From Larix sibirica (lineage: Eukaryota > Streptophyta > Pinopsida > Pinales > Pinaceae), in the NCBI GenBank assembly GCA_004151065.3, contig NWUY0304191272.1, positions 1,263-18,807 of the forward strand: 17,545 nucleotides of DNA, written 5' to 3'. A model generated the notes under the pieces. That model had not been told where the DNA came from. It searched no databases and worked only from the letters and a program-made list of their open reading frames with translations. Of this stretch, positions 1-9,878 are shown piece after piece (position 1 is the stretch's first letter; each line of letters begins with the position of its first letter). The position numbers were made by a program, and so were the translations under genes.

Positions 1-91
1 TAGAAGGGTTGACATGGGTTCCTAACAGTTTCATCCTTAAACTTACAATATATTCCCCAAAAAAATTGAGAATATTTTGTAGTGGGATACA

Positions 92-1334
92 TAGTGCTAG
101 TGAGTACAAAACAACTTCTATTGGTAGGATGAAACTATCGGTGCAAACAAAAGTATCGAACACTGTTTAATTAGGGTGCCTGAGGCATTAATACTCCTTT
201 ACTTTAATATGCAATTATTATTAGTATGAAAGAGGGGCAAAGTGAAAACCTCTATAGAGTCACTCCTTATTTAGTTTTCAAATTGTAGAGTGAGATGAGG
301 GGGAACATTCACACTAGAACCTCCTCTTTGGTCTTGCACAATATATCATGATAACAATAAATAGAGCCAAAATTCTCACACTATTAATAGGTTAAAATTA
401 AAACTAATATGAAGATGAAACAACCAATGCAAATAATATTTTGATTCAGGGAAATAGAACCTACAAATATTTATAAAGACCAAGGAAGAAAGTTACAAAA
501 TATAAGAATGATGTCACATAGGAGCGGGCCACGAAGATGATATTTCACTATTCTTGTTTGGGTGGGTCCTATCCTTGAGGATATCTCTCTAAAATGAAAT
601 AGTTATTGGAATAATATATTTCGAGTGGTGGAAGAAAAGGCTCAATGCACATACGAATGAGAATAAATGAATTTGGAACTAGCAAATGACCAGAACCCTT
701 ATTATATTTGTGCAGTGTAACCTTACATTTCTTCAACTCTTGTAACTCTTGACAAGTCCCTATATTTATAGGTTTTATTTGGATAAGATCATGGATGGGA
801 ACTAAATTTGTTTCCCAGTCCAGTGTTAGAGAATCATGTAATTATATAGATTAGAGAGATAATGATTCCAAGAAGAGGTAGTGTTGAGAGACACCATTAC
901 AACACTTTATCACAAGCTAGCATAACACAATATAAAATACATCAAAATGCATTAAGGATGCGTATGCTATCACATAAGGAAGTAATAACAATTTTTCACA
1001 CAATTTACTTGTTATATCATCCCATTGGGCCATCCCTTTATAGCACAAAGATGTAAAAAAATCCCTTCAAGTGAGGAAGACCAAGCCCACATGCTTGGGT
1101 CATAGCATATAATGACCTCCATGGTTTTCATCTAGTTATGTGCCATAGTTGACAATTATACTCTAACATCCTAACCAAATGAATGCTTAGTTGGTTGGTT
1201 AGTCAAATTTTGAGTTGATTCTCCTATTAACAATGAACCAACCACTCAGTCGACTCTCCTAGTCGAAATTGTTGACTATCTATATCCATAAGATCTAGAG
1301 TTGTGATGAACTAGCAAATTCCATCGTTCCAATA
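92..1334 (-). repeat. Putative copia 3' LTR (copy A; left end uncertain)
   Basis: This is the same sequence as 2371-3613, offset by 2,279. The LTR start would be at 1334 on the minus strand and the TATA box at 770-763. It is not the 5' partner of the LTR in copy B, because it is also followed by the same RNase H sequence. It is a duplicate, not the other end of one element. Confidence 0.4.
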
Positions 1335-1410
1335 CCTCCCATTAGCACAACACTCTATATATTCAGAAGGTGAAATTATTTATGCACAACCCACCATAAT
1401 TGCATCATCA

Positions 1411-2167
1411 TGAAGTCTAAGCATAGATCAAAGTTTCACAAACTTATCTTCTGATAAAGGCTTTGTCAACAATTTGATCATCAACTTTGCAATATGCAAG
1501 ATTCATAATGTTATCTTGTACCAACTATCATAGGTAATGAGAATGAATCTCTACATGCTTCATCTTTCTATGCGCAACAAGATTGCTGGAAACCTATATT
1601 ACACTCTAGTTATCACAACATATTACAATCATTGTGTAAACTAGAAAACCAGTCTCTCGAAAGAGTTTTCGAAACCATATCTCCTTTATGTTAACATTAA
1701 CTACACCACGATATCCATCTTATGTGATCTACTTCTTGAACAACTAGACCATGGATATAGAACCAACTAGTTGAAACACATAACCATATGTATAATTCTT
1801 GGCATCATCATCCCCTACATAATCTAAGTTGATATAACCAACCAACGGGTATGTTGTATTACTGCATTACTTTATACAAAGTCAATAAGTGACCTTGACA
1901 TTACAAAGAATTATGTTTGTGGCATTCCAGTGGTTTTTTCGCAAATCCTTCATAAACTAAGAAACCACACTAACAATAAAGGAAATATCAAGGCGATTTT
2001 GATTTAAGTAAAGCAGACTACCAACCAACTACCAATATAGAGTAATGTCAACTTTTAGAGAATGACATTCTTTTCTCAACTTGACTCCCAACTGAAAGTG
2101 TGTAGCATGGGCTTTACAATATCCCAACTTGAATCTTTGCAAAATATCCATTACATACTTAGGTTGA
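1411..2167 (-). pseudogene. Copia RNase H fragment (copy A)
   Basis: This duplicates the RNase H remnant of copy B (see 3690-4320) and includes the end of RT with the QPKYVMDILQRFKLG stretch. It is cut at the N gap, so the RT body present beside copy B is absent here. Confidence 0.8.
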
Positions 2168-2169
2168 NN
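2168..2169. other. Assembly gap (NN)
   Basis: Two undetermined bases lie exactly at the point where copy A stops matching copy B. In copy B the corresponding bases are AA and the copia reading frame continues; here the sequence to the right is different. The gap therefore marks a contig join, and the order of sequence across it should not be trusted. Confidence 0.95.
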
Positions 2170-2370
2170 ATACCATGTGTCAATACAAACCATGGGCCAA
2201 TACAAAATATGGATCAACAATTACTACAGGACGACTTACAAATCATATGCGTCCAACAACAATATACTAACAAAGTAAATAGAAGGGTTGACATGGGTTC
2301 CTAACAGTTTCACTATAAAGCTCATGAAAGTTCGTTCTAATATTAACAATATTAATTACTACAATCTATA
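2170..2370. other. Non-duplicated spacer between the two copies
   Basis: About 110 bases after the N gap match nothing else that I can see in the window. Bases 2280-2312 repeat window positions 1-33. Bases 2313-2369 then differ strongly from 34-90 although the spacing is the same. No coding motif is visible. The minus-strand reading frame of RNase H crosses the gap only nominally and loses its copia motifs to the right of it. Confidence 0.6.
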
Positions 2371-3613
2371 TAGTGCTAGTGAGTACAAAACAACTTCTAT
2401 TGGTAGGATGAAACTATCGGTGCAAACAAAAGTATCGAACACTGTTTAATTAGGGTGCCTGAGGCATTAATACTCCTTTACTTTAATATGCAATTATTAT
2501 TAGTATGAAAGAGGGGCAAAGTGAAAACCTCTATAGAGTCACTCCTTATTTAGTTTTCAAATTGTAGAGTGAGATGAGGGGGAACATTCACACTAGAACC
2601 TCCTCTTTGGTCTTGCACAATATATCATGATAACAATAAATAGAGCCAAAATTCTCACACTATTAATAGGTTAAAATTAAAACTAATATGAAGATGAAAC
2701 AACCAATGCAAATAATATTTTGATTCAGGGAAATAGAACCTACAAATATTTATAAAGACCAAGGAAGAAAGTTACAAAATATAAGAATGATGTCACATAG
2801 GAGCGGGCCACGAAGATGATATTTCACTATTCTTGTTTGGGTGGGTCCTATCCTTGAGGATATCTCTCTAAAATGAAATAGTTATTGGAATAATATATTT
2901 CGAGTGGTGGAAGAAAAGGCTCAATGCACATACGAATGAGAATAAATGAATTTGGAACTAGCAAATGACCAGAACCCTTATTATATTTGTGCAGTGTAAC
3001 CTTACATTTCTTCAACTCTTGTAACTCTTGACAAGTCCCTATATTTATAGGTTTTATTTGGATAAGATCATGGATGGGAACTAAATTTGTTTCCCAGTCC
3101 AGTGTTAGAGAATCATGTAATTATATAGATTAGAGAGATAATGATTCCAAGAAGAGGTAGTGTTGAGAGACACCATTACAACACTTTATCACAAGCTAGC
3201 ATAACACAATATAAAATACATCAAAATGCATTAAGGATGCGTATGCTATCACATAAGGAAGTAATAACAATTTTTCACACAATTTACTTGTTATATCATC
3301 CCATTGGGCCATCCCTTTATAGCACAAAGATGTAAAAAAATCCCTTCAAGTGAGGAAGACCAAGCCCACATGCTTGGGTCATAGCATATAATGACCTCCA
3401 TGGTTTTCATCTAGTTATGTGCCATAGTTGACAATTATACTCTAACATCCTAACCAAATGAATGCTTAGTTGGTTGGTTAGTCAAATTTTGAGTTGATTC
3501 TCCTATTAACAATGAACCAACCACTCAGTCGACTCTCCTAGTCGAAATTGTTGACTATCTATATCCATAAGATCTAGAGTTGTGATGAACTAGCAAATTC
3601 CATCGTTCCAATA
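2371..3613 (-). repeat. Putative 3' LTR of the copia element (copy B; left end uncertain)
   Basis: Reading the minus strand, the end of RNase H is followed by a purine tract and then by TATTGGAACG, which resembles the common copia LTR start TGTTGGAA with one G-to-A change. Within the region there is a TATA box (3049-3042). Further on is a U5-like stretch resembling the TCGTGG-containing segment seen in other copia LTRs. I could not find the terminal CA on the far side, so the left border is only the edge of the duplication. A competing LTR start is TGTTAGAGTA at 3447. Confidence 0.45.
3042..3049 (-). promoter_or_regulatory. TATA box of the copia LTR
   Basis: The minus strand reads TATAAATA inside CCTATAAATATAGGGACTTG, a typical LTR core promoter with the transcription start expected 25-35 bases further on. 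It lies about 565 bases into the putative LTR. The identical motif in copy A is at 763-770. Whether it is still active cannot be judged. Confidence 0.5.
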
Positions 3614-3622
3614 CCTCCCATT
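3614..3622 (-). other. Polypurine tract of the copia element
   Basis: The minus strand reads AATGGGAGG directly before the putative LTR start and shortly after the end of the RNase H coding remnant. This is where plus-strand DNA synthesis of an LTR element is primed. It is short compared with the usual copia tract. The copy A equivalent is 1335-1343. Confidence 0.45.
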
Positions 3623-3689
3623 AGCACAACACTCTATATATTCAGAAGGTGAAATTATTTATGCACAACCCACCATAATTGCATCATCA

Positions 3690-4320
3690 TGAAGTCTAAG
3701 CATAGATCAAAGTTTCACAAACTTATCTTCTGATAAAGGCTTTGTCAACAATTTGATCATCAACTTTGCAATATGCAAGATTCATAATGTTATCTTGTAC
3801 CAACTATCATAGGTAATGAGAATGAATCTCTACATGCTTCATCTTTCTATGCGCAACAAGATTGCTGGAAACCTATATTACACTCTAGTTATCACAACAT
3901 ATTACAATCATTGTGTAAACTAGAAAACCAGTCTCTCGAAAGAGTTTTCGAAACCATATCTCCTTTATGTTAACATTAACTACACCACGATATCCATCTT
4001 ATGTGATCTACTTCTTGAACAACTAGACCATGGATATAGAACCAACTAGTTGAAACACATAACCATATGTATAATTCTTGGCATCATCATCCCCTACATA
4101 ATCTAAGTTGATATAACCAACCAACGGGTATGTTGTATTACTGCATTACTTTATACAAAGTCAATAAGTGACCTTGACATTACAAAGAATTATGTTTGTG
4201 GCATTCCAGTGGTTTTTTCGCAAATCCTTCATAAACTAAGAAACCACACTAACAATAAAGGAAATATCAAGGCGATTTTGATTTAAGTAAAGCAGACTAC
4301 CAACCAACTACCAATATAGA
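3690..4320 (-). pseudogene. Copia RNase H domain remnant
   Basis: The minus-strand translation gives recognisable copia RNase H blocks in order: LVGSLLYLNQNRLDIS (the YRSLVGSLLYLT..RPDIS block), FMKDLRKNHWNAT, LVGYINLDYVGDDDAKNYT (the GYSDADWAGD..DRKST block), CDN*SVI (CDNQSA), and LAYCKVDDQIVD near the end. In the GYSDADWAGD block the S-D-A-D acidic residues read N-L-D. Stops interrupt it and a one-base shift separates DQIVD from the TKPLSEDKF stretch, so it cannot give an active enzyme. In an intact element it would remove the RNA strand of the RNA/DNA hybrid. Confidence 0.85.
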
Positions 4321-5112
4321 GTAATGTCAACTTTTAGAGAATGACATTCTTTTCTCAACTTGACTCCCAACTGAAAGTGTGTAGCATGGGCTTTACAATA
4401 TCCCAACTTGAATCTTTGCAAAATATCCATTACATACTTAGGTTGAAAAATACAAATACCATTATCCATTTGTAAAACTTGGATACCCAAAAAGAAATGT
4501 AAGAGACCAAGATCAATCATTGCAAAGGTATCAACCAACTATTTCTTCAAACCTAGTATCATATTTTCATTGCTTCTAGTAATGACTAAATCATCTACAT
4601 ACAATGCAAAAATTATAGTTTCACCATGTACATGTAAAACACAAATGAAGAAATGAACTTTTGACATCCATCTGATGTATCTCCCATCCAAGTCGAGAAG
4701 TAAGTGAAAGAAATAACTGGATATAATGCGTATTTGCCACAAGGGAAAATGTTTTAGTGTAGTTAATGCCTTCTTGTTGAGAAAAAACCCTTTGCAGCGA
4801 AACATGATTTATCTCTTTCAAAAAAACCATGAGATGTGAATTTGGTCTTGTAGACAAATCGACACGCACTAAATTCTTTGCTTCCATTCAAGGAACTAAA
4901 TACCATGTTTTATTTTGTATCAAGGAATGGTATTCTTCAATCATATAATTCTCCCATTCAATTCGACCATGTGCATATGCATATGTGTGTAAGTCACATG
5001 CCTCTACCACACATGCCATTAGAGAAACTGCCACATTGTTTGTGACTTCTAGTATTCCTTGAGTCATGGATATCTCTTTCATTAGCTCCAACAACTTCAA
5101 TTGTCTTAGCAT
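4321..5112 (-). pseudogene. Copia reverse transcriptase remnant
   Basis: The fragment starts with IEEYHSLIQNKTWYLVP, the block that opens copia RT (EEI.S...N.TW.LV). It continues through VFSQQEGINYTKTF (GF.QQ.GIDY.ETF), WEIHQMDVKSSFLH (motif A) and YVDDLVITRSN (4601 leftward; the catalytic YVDD is preserved), then FAMIDLGLLHFFLGIQV and QPKYVMDILQRFKLG. Nonsense codons lie at 4888-4890 and 4539-4541. A frameshift between motif A (about 4645) and YVDD moves the reading frame. In an intact element this would copy the RNA genome into DNA within the virus-like particle. It is now inactive. Confidence 0.92.
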
Positions 5113-5339
5113 CCCATCGAGGTAGACAAGTATTCTAAAATGAATAGATTATTGTATTGACCAATTCACTGGAGGATCACTCAAGAGTTCTAAAATAGGT
5201 AATCGATCCCACGGTCAATGATCAAATACATGTTAAGGAAATAATGTGAGTTGACTTTCTAGTCGATGCTCCAAATTAGTATTCAGTAAGTTTTGTTTCT
5301 ATCATAATTTTAAAAGGATCGCTACTCATAAAACCAAAA

Positions 5340-5710
5340 GAAGATTTCAAAAATTTAATACATGAGGTCTTTTCATCAAAGACAATATCCCTTCAAATGA
5401 TGATATTTTTTTACTAGTTCAAAGAATATGTATTCCTTTAACTCTTTAGTGTGGCACCTTCTAGTGATGGTTTGATTAGGGAACATAGATCACTATGGAC
5501 AACTTCCAATTGAATCTTCTCTCTTCATGATTTCCATGTCTCAAATGTAGCTTGGTGATTCTTTCTAAGCACACACCCTTCACATACTCCATCAATGGGA
5601 ACAATTTTAGGCTTTCCATTAACCATGTTATGTTTCACCATTCAATATTCAAAATTTAGATGTTTGAGTCATTCATGTGAAACTCCACTCCAATTGTTGG
5701 TCTAAGATAT
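5340..5710 (-). pseudogene. Copia GAG-pre-integrase/integrase remnant with internal deletion
   Basis: The minus strand gives LKHLNFEY (remnant of the RLGH.N block, His lost), MVNGKPK, CEGCVLRK (about 5585-5562; the CxxC of the zinc-binding HHCC module) and LEVVHSDLC (about 5500-5481; the first catalytic Asp in HSD). Only about 33 codons later comes RDIVFDEKTS (about 5395-5365), which in intact copia integrases lies well over 100 residues beyond HSD. The second Asp and the Glu of the DDE triad are therefore missing: the catalytic core is deleted. Several stops are present. Confidence 0.8.
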
Positions 5711-6234
5711 GAGTGTAGTTGATCCAAAAAAATTATTTGGAACATCATGGAGTATAATGCATATTTGGGATCAAGAAACCCTTCAAAATAACTTCCCAAT
5801 TGTTCACATCTTCACAACAAACAAGTCTAGTTAGAATTCAACCTTTTTTCTAGTGTCGGTATTTTGAGGTATCAACAATAAATTACCACTCAAATTAGGT
5901 ACATGATGCATGTTATTGGTTACACCATTTTACACACAATGTCACTTCAACCAATACAGGTAAGTGCATAATTATCTACTGCAAATATTTTATTTTCTAT
6001 AGCTTCACTGAAGGAAGAAAAGAGAGAAGCATATTTAGCCATATGATGGGTATAGCTAGAATCAACTATTCACTCACTATGTGTAATGTGAACATGAAGG
6101 ACCTAAGAAGTATCGACAAAGAATGTATAGTTGAATGCCATACCTTCTAGAAATCAGTGTTGAACCTTGGTTGATTATCCAATCAACACATATGATTCAA
6201 GGTTCTTGACCTTCTCTTCCATATCTCTAGTCTT
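5711..6234. other. Copia internal region, no clear motif
   Basis: By position this is the protease part of pol between the zinc knuckle and the GAG-pre-integrase. I found no convincing D(T/S)G protease motif in any minus-strand frame, so the domain is either lost or too decayed to read. No other feature is visible. Confidence 0.4.
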
Positions 6235-6285
6235 CTTCTAGCAAACCTTCTCCATGTGTCCCAATTTGTTGAACAAAGATAGGTA
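6235..6285 (-). pseudogene. Gag zinc-knuckle remnant
   Basis: The minus strand reads NKLGHMEKVC (6270-6241), the second half of a CX2CX4HX4C nucleic-acid-binding knuckle. YLC lies just before it in another frame, so a frameshift splits the knuckle. The first cysteine appears to be a Thr codon. It follows the gag remnant as expected for copia Gag, where it would bind the element's RNA. Confidence 0.6.
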
Positions 6286-6431
6286 TTATTCTTTCTAAAT
6301 TTCTTAGTCAAAGTCTTCTCATCATGCTTCTTCTTCTCATGCTAATCGATGCATTCTCAACTTTTCTCTGGGTTACATTGTTGACCCCTTTCCTTGTAAA
6401 TTTGTTAAGACTTTCTCTTTAGAAAATGGAC

Positions 6432-7018
6432 CTATTGCTTGACTTCTATTTTTCCATCACCAAGCAATTTCTCACGTGCCCTAATAAAAAATCCACAAAA
6501 AGAACCAAAGGTATAGTATTTACCATCTTCTTTCCTAGATTCCCAACTAACACAAAATGTTGAGTAGAATATAACATAGGGTGTCTTTAGGTTCATAAGG
6601 ACCAAATCAATGAGTTGTCCATCCTCCTTCAAAAGGTCCTTACCACATCCACCCAAATTCAGTTGTAACTCTTTGACATGATCCAAGTAGCCCTTAATCC
6701 TTTCAAAAGAGATAAGATCAATAGAGATCAACTCTTTCTCAATTTGAATAACAGAAATTATGTTGATCTTATCAAACAATTTTTCCATCTTTTTATATGC
6801 CCAATGAGGATAAACAATCCTACTTGTATGAAATGAATTTCCCTTGAGATATAGGTGGTAATGAATCCTATTTCCTCATATTTTTTCCCATCAAGGATAA
6901 ACTTATCATATTTATCCTTCAGATCTAGGATCATGGTCTTCATAAATTGCCAAAGTGTCTTACTTTTCAATAAGGTCTCTATTGATGCTTGAAACAACAT
7001 CAAAGGTTGAATTCGCAA
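6432..7018 (-). pseudogene. Copia Gag (UBN2-type) remnant
   Basis: Two overlapping minus-strand open stretches (7018-6758 and 6788-6432) together resemble the central part of copia Gag. The first includes PLMLFQASIETLLKSKTLWQF. The second includes ISIDLISFERIKGYLDHVKELQ and GQLIDLVLMNLKTPY, matching the usual 'L..L...Y......L' pattern that ends in a short Leu-rich segment. A frameshift joins them. The N-terminal part with the W-containing block is absent to the right of 7018. Gag would form the particle shell. Recognition rests on pattern and position more than on strong motifs. Confidence 0.6.
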
Positions 7019-7671
7019 AGTGCTGTGAAATTGTGCAAAAAAAATAAATTGTATCCTCGGTTATGTACACAAAGATGTGTTGAAGTCTCATTCTACCCGT
7101 TCCTTATGCTCACTCTTGTACTTTGTGATTGAACGAAGGGGCCCCACCTATGAGAAACTCTAAGTAGTATTGAAAAGACACTATGCATTTTTTTATGGTT
7201 GGTGTGGCCACGATAATAGGTTGGTGAAAGAAAACATTGAGGAGGTTGTATTCTTGTGATGTGCTTAGTTTTGTTGTTTAATGCTTATATATTGTTCTAT
7301 GCAATTGCAAAAAGGTTTGAAATTGCAAAAAAAATGGTTTTAACACTAGTGGAATACTACCTATACGTGGGTTGATGAACTTGTCTACACATATGTTATT
7401 CATTGAGGTCATGAATGTAATTTTTCTTCCAAGTTATGCTCATCAAAAAGGAGCTTTGCACTACCACTGTGCATTTGGCCACCTTACCCTATTCTAATCA
7501 AGTCCAAACTTCCATCATACTATAGCATCGAGCTCACATGCCTTGTGCATGATCCTGACCCCTCATGTTACTTTGTATACGATATGATGAACAAGCATTA
7601 TAAATTCTGAAAATGTGGGTTTCATGATGCATGCGGGATAGAGGACTATAGGTAAAACAACAAAAGCATGA

Positions 7672-7839
7672 CTGGGAAATGTATTTGATGACATAGTATT
7701 TGTTGGTGACCTTCCTTGTGAGTTGGTTCTCTACTTTGTTGAATGGTTTGATGAGTTGGAACCTGTATGTTTGATTTGTGACATGGCGCACGATGTAAAC
7801 TCTATTAATGATGTGTCAATGACTCGGCTTGTGAATTGA
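7672..7839 (+). pseudogene. Unrecognised protein-like fragment 1
   Basis: This is an open stretch of 55 codons without a start codon. It contains VFVGDLPCELVLYFVEWFDE followed by LEPVCLICDMAHDV. The balanced mix of hydrophobic and acidic residues and the CxxC look unlike random translation of AT-rich DNA. I do not recognise the family. It is bounded by TGA codons on both sides. A chance open frame is quite possible. Confidence 0.25.
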
Positions 7840-8044
7840 TAGTTGGAGATTGGTGGTAAGTTGTGTTAAATGTTTTGTCCTTGGAATTAATTTGAGAACT
7901 AACACAGTGCATGAAGTTTGGTCATTGTGAAGCATTAGATAGGATCCTATGTACTATCCATTGAAATTTTTAAAGCTTGATCAATTGTCACGGTGAAAGG
8001 TTGATGATATCCACGATTGAAGCAGCTTCCATGTGTGCTTAGTT

Positions 8045-8233
8045 GGTAATCTTGATCCTTCCACCACCCTCATTCACATGTTGTAGAGTATCCATGATGA
8101 TCTTGTGAGTAAATATGGATATTATCTTGAAGTTTGGAATGGGGTATGTCATGTCACTGGGCTAGAGGCTCATTCCTTGATCTCGTTATCTTGTTTTTGT
8201 GCTCTGAAACTGTGTAACCCTGTCAAATTTTAA
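8045..8233 (+). pseudogene. Unrecognised protein-like fragment 2
   Basis: The plus strand reads GNLDPSTTLIHML, then a TAG at 8084-8086, then SIHDDLVSKYGYYLEVWNGV and onward to a TAA near 8231. It lies in a different frame from the fragment at 7672-7839. It resembles a decayed coding exon more than noise, but I cannot name a family. Together the two fragments could be one lost gene or an unrecognised element. Confidence 0.25.
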
Positions 8234-8721
8234 TGGTTAGTAGTACTAAAACAACATTAAAAAAAAATCATGGATTAGTGTTAGGACTAGAAAGTAGGCA
8301 TCATGATGAAATCCTAGTACATTAATCTAGATGCCTACATACCCTGCAAATTGGACTTCGAGCTTCTTTTATAACAAGGTATGTACACTGGATGAAACAA
8401 TTTAATTGCAACATCTATATGCTTGGATTTTATTTATATTATTCATTTTCAACCCTACTCAACTGACCCACCCTATTTCTCACTTACTTTAACCATATTC
8501 CTGCTGGATAAATGTTAAAAGGGGAATTGAACCTGTTTGTTTGGTTTCATTCTACATATTGGTTCTAGAAAAACTGAGAAATATGAGAGTTTGAATTATT
8601 TGCAGTTGGTTAGCTCTCATCATACTTGATGTTTGGAGCTTCATATGTTTAGTTACAGGCCCAGGGCCACATTATTCATTGTGTCTTCATGTAATGAAGG
8701 TAATCATAGTTCTATTGTGTA

Positions 8722-9003
8722 TCATGGATGATGTATCTCGTGCTTAAGTTGATGTATGATCTTCATGTGTATATTGTCAGGTCCATGGTCGTTTAGCTCC
8801 CCACGTGTTAATATGACGAAGTCCATTTGTTTTCGGGTGTGTTCTATTGACAATGTTCCCTTTACTATTTCATTGACTCTCATGATTGAACATTGTGCCT
8901 CACCTACATGCATACACTCGTAGCCTTGGTACCCTTTGTTTCCTGAATGGATATATACCTTGATGTTAATGTTTGTCCCGTGGTCACTTTGGCTCTCCTG
9001 CAT
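8722..9003 (-). CDS. Hypothetical 93-residue minus-strand ORF
   Basis: This open frame begins at ATG 9003 and ends at a TGA. An in-frame stop lies four codons upstream of the start. The sequence is mildly basic and His/Met-rich (it contains VNEIVKGTLSIEHTRKQMDF), with no signal peptide, membrane segment or motif that I know. No promoter or partner gene is visible. It may be chance. Confidence 0.15.
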   Translation of the reverse strand: MQESQSDHGTNINIKVYIHSGNKGYQGYECMHVGEAQCSIMRVNEIVKGTLSIEHTRKQMDFVILTRGELNDHGPDNIHMKIIHQLKHEIHHP

Positions 9004-9766
9004 GGGTATGAATTATGAGGTTGTTATGTTGGATAAATTTAATCCTTTCATTGGTGTTTTTGGTCAAACCTGACAACTGTGACTCATACTATACTTCATT
9101 GAATACCATTATTCCGTTAATATCGAACCCTCTCCGTATCTAGCCTTGTCTGTCTCCTCATTTTGAAACTTTGTGTATGGTCCTATGATTACTTGTCGAG
9201 TTTCACTCCTCCCGAGTGATGGAAGTGGAAATGGGTATTTGAGTTGGTTACCTATGAAAATCTATATTTTTTAACACCTTTATAATTCCTGGGTAAATCC
9301 TTGAGGTCCAACGACCTATACTATTGGCATTAATGTTATATGCAAGCTAGACAGGTCCTAAATGGTGAGATTTAAGTATATTCGCTAATTGATAGCATCC
9401 ATGACTTGCATAGATTCACCATGAAGTTGGGTTGTTCATTGTTAAAGACAGGATTTGTGCATTCTTTGATATTGTGCACAGAGGGGTAGATTGGTTGAGG
9501 GAAAGTATAATTCTCCTATATGTTGAACACTGGGAAACACACCATGTAACAAAATCAGGGAAAGGGACAACCCACAGACAGACTGCACGGGCTATATTGG
9601 TTTCCCATAGGTGACAGGGGTGTAAGCTAGTCAGTGGTTTTCCTCTACTGTAGCGATTATAAGATGTAGATTGGAGGATGACACAAATGTGTCAAAAATA
9701 TCATCCTCGTGGTCATACAAATGTTTGTCAGAAGATATTTTAGGTTTTGGAGGTTTTTCTTTTGAG

Positions 9767-9779
9767 CAAGAGGACGGAA
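9767..9779 (+). other. Possible polypurine tract
   Basis: CAAGAGGACGGAA is followed at once by TGGGTAATAAC. The tract closely resembles the one at 16338-16351 (GAAGAGGACGGAAA before TGTAAC), which precedes a better-supported 3' LTR. This suggests that another plus-strand LTR element ended here, but no internal domain to its left could be identified. Confidence 0.3.
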
Positions 9780-9878
9780 TGGGTAATAACTTCGGCTTGT
9801 ATTAAAATTAAAAGAAACATGGAGGTTGGGAAAAAAACGTTACCCAGTGGGTGGACGAGCAATGGGCGGATGGACCTC

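Larger units (their letters stand above)
92..2167. repeat. Direct duplication, copy A
   Basis: This 2,076-base segment recurs at 2371-4446 with a constant offset of 2,279. Every stretch I compared (near 121, 481, 862, 1081, 1861 and 2041) was identical, with no substitution or indel found. It contains, on the minus strand, the 3' part of a copia element: the RNase H end of pol and the LTR-like region downstream of it. The copy stops at a two-base N run. A further 33 bases (1-33) also match 2280-2312, but 34-90 do not match 2313-2369. It is either a very recent tandem duplication or the same locus assembled twice; the N gap favours the second. Confidence 0.9.
2371..4446. repeat. Direct duplication, copy B
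   Basis: This is the second copy of the 92-2167 segment. Unlike copy A, it runs on without a break into the rest of the copia pol gene at 4447 and beyond, so it is the copy in natural context. Its left edge (2371) is where similarity to copy A resumes after the 57-base dissimilar block. Confidence 0.9.
2371..7018 (-). mobile_element. Degenerate Ty1/copia LTR retrotransposon
   Basis: Read right to left, the remnants appear in the canonical copia order: gag, zinc knuckle, GAG-pre-integrase/integrase, RT, RNase H, polypurine tract, LTR. That order (integrase before RT) separates it from gypsy elements. There are many nonsense codons and at least three frameshifts, and most of the integrase core is missing. 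No 5' LTR or primer-binding site was found to the right of 7018, so the 5' end appears deleted or is too decayed to see. The left limit given is only the edge of the duplication; the true LTR end is not determined. Confidence 0.85.
7019..9766. other. Long unassigned stretch with protein-like scraps
   Basis: No known transposon domain, RNA gene or repeat array could be recognised here. Base composition is ordinary AT-rich plant intergenic sequence. Three stretches look more protein-like than the rest and are listed separately (7672-7839, 8045-8233 and 8722-9003). The copia 5' LTR would be expected just right of 7018 but I see no copy of the 2371-3613 sequence. The rest may be very old transposon debris. 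Confidence 0.5.

Noticed and set aside
862-1056. 64-residue plus-strand ORF, repeated identically at 3141-3335
   Set aside because: It lies inside the putative copia LTR, on the strand opposite to the element, and has no known motif. The second copy is identical only because the whole segment is duplicated.
1250-1266. Short hairpin TCGACT/AGTCGA (repeated at 3529-3545)
   Set aside because: A six-base stem within an LTR-like region is expected by chance; nothing else supports a function.
2062-2304. 80-residue plus-strand ORF
   Set aside because: It is antisense to the copia RNase H remnant and crosses the N gap.
3447-3455. Alternative copia LTR start at TGTTAGAGTA (minus strand, 3447)
   Set aside because: It has a valid TG but no polypurine tract before it, whereas 3613 has one directly adjacent. 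Kept only as an alternative.
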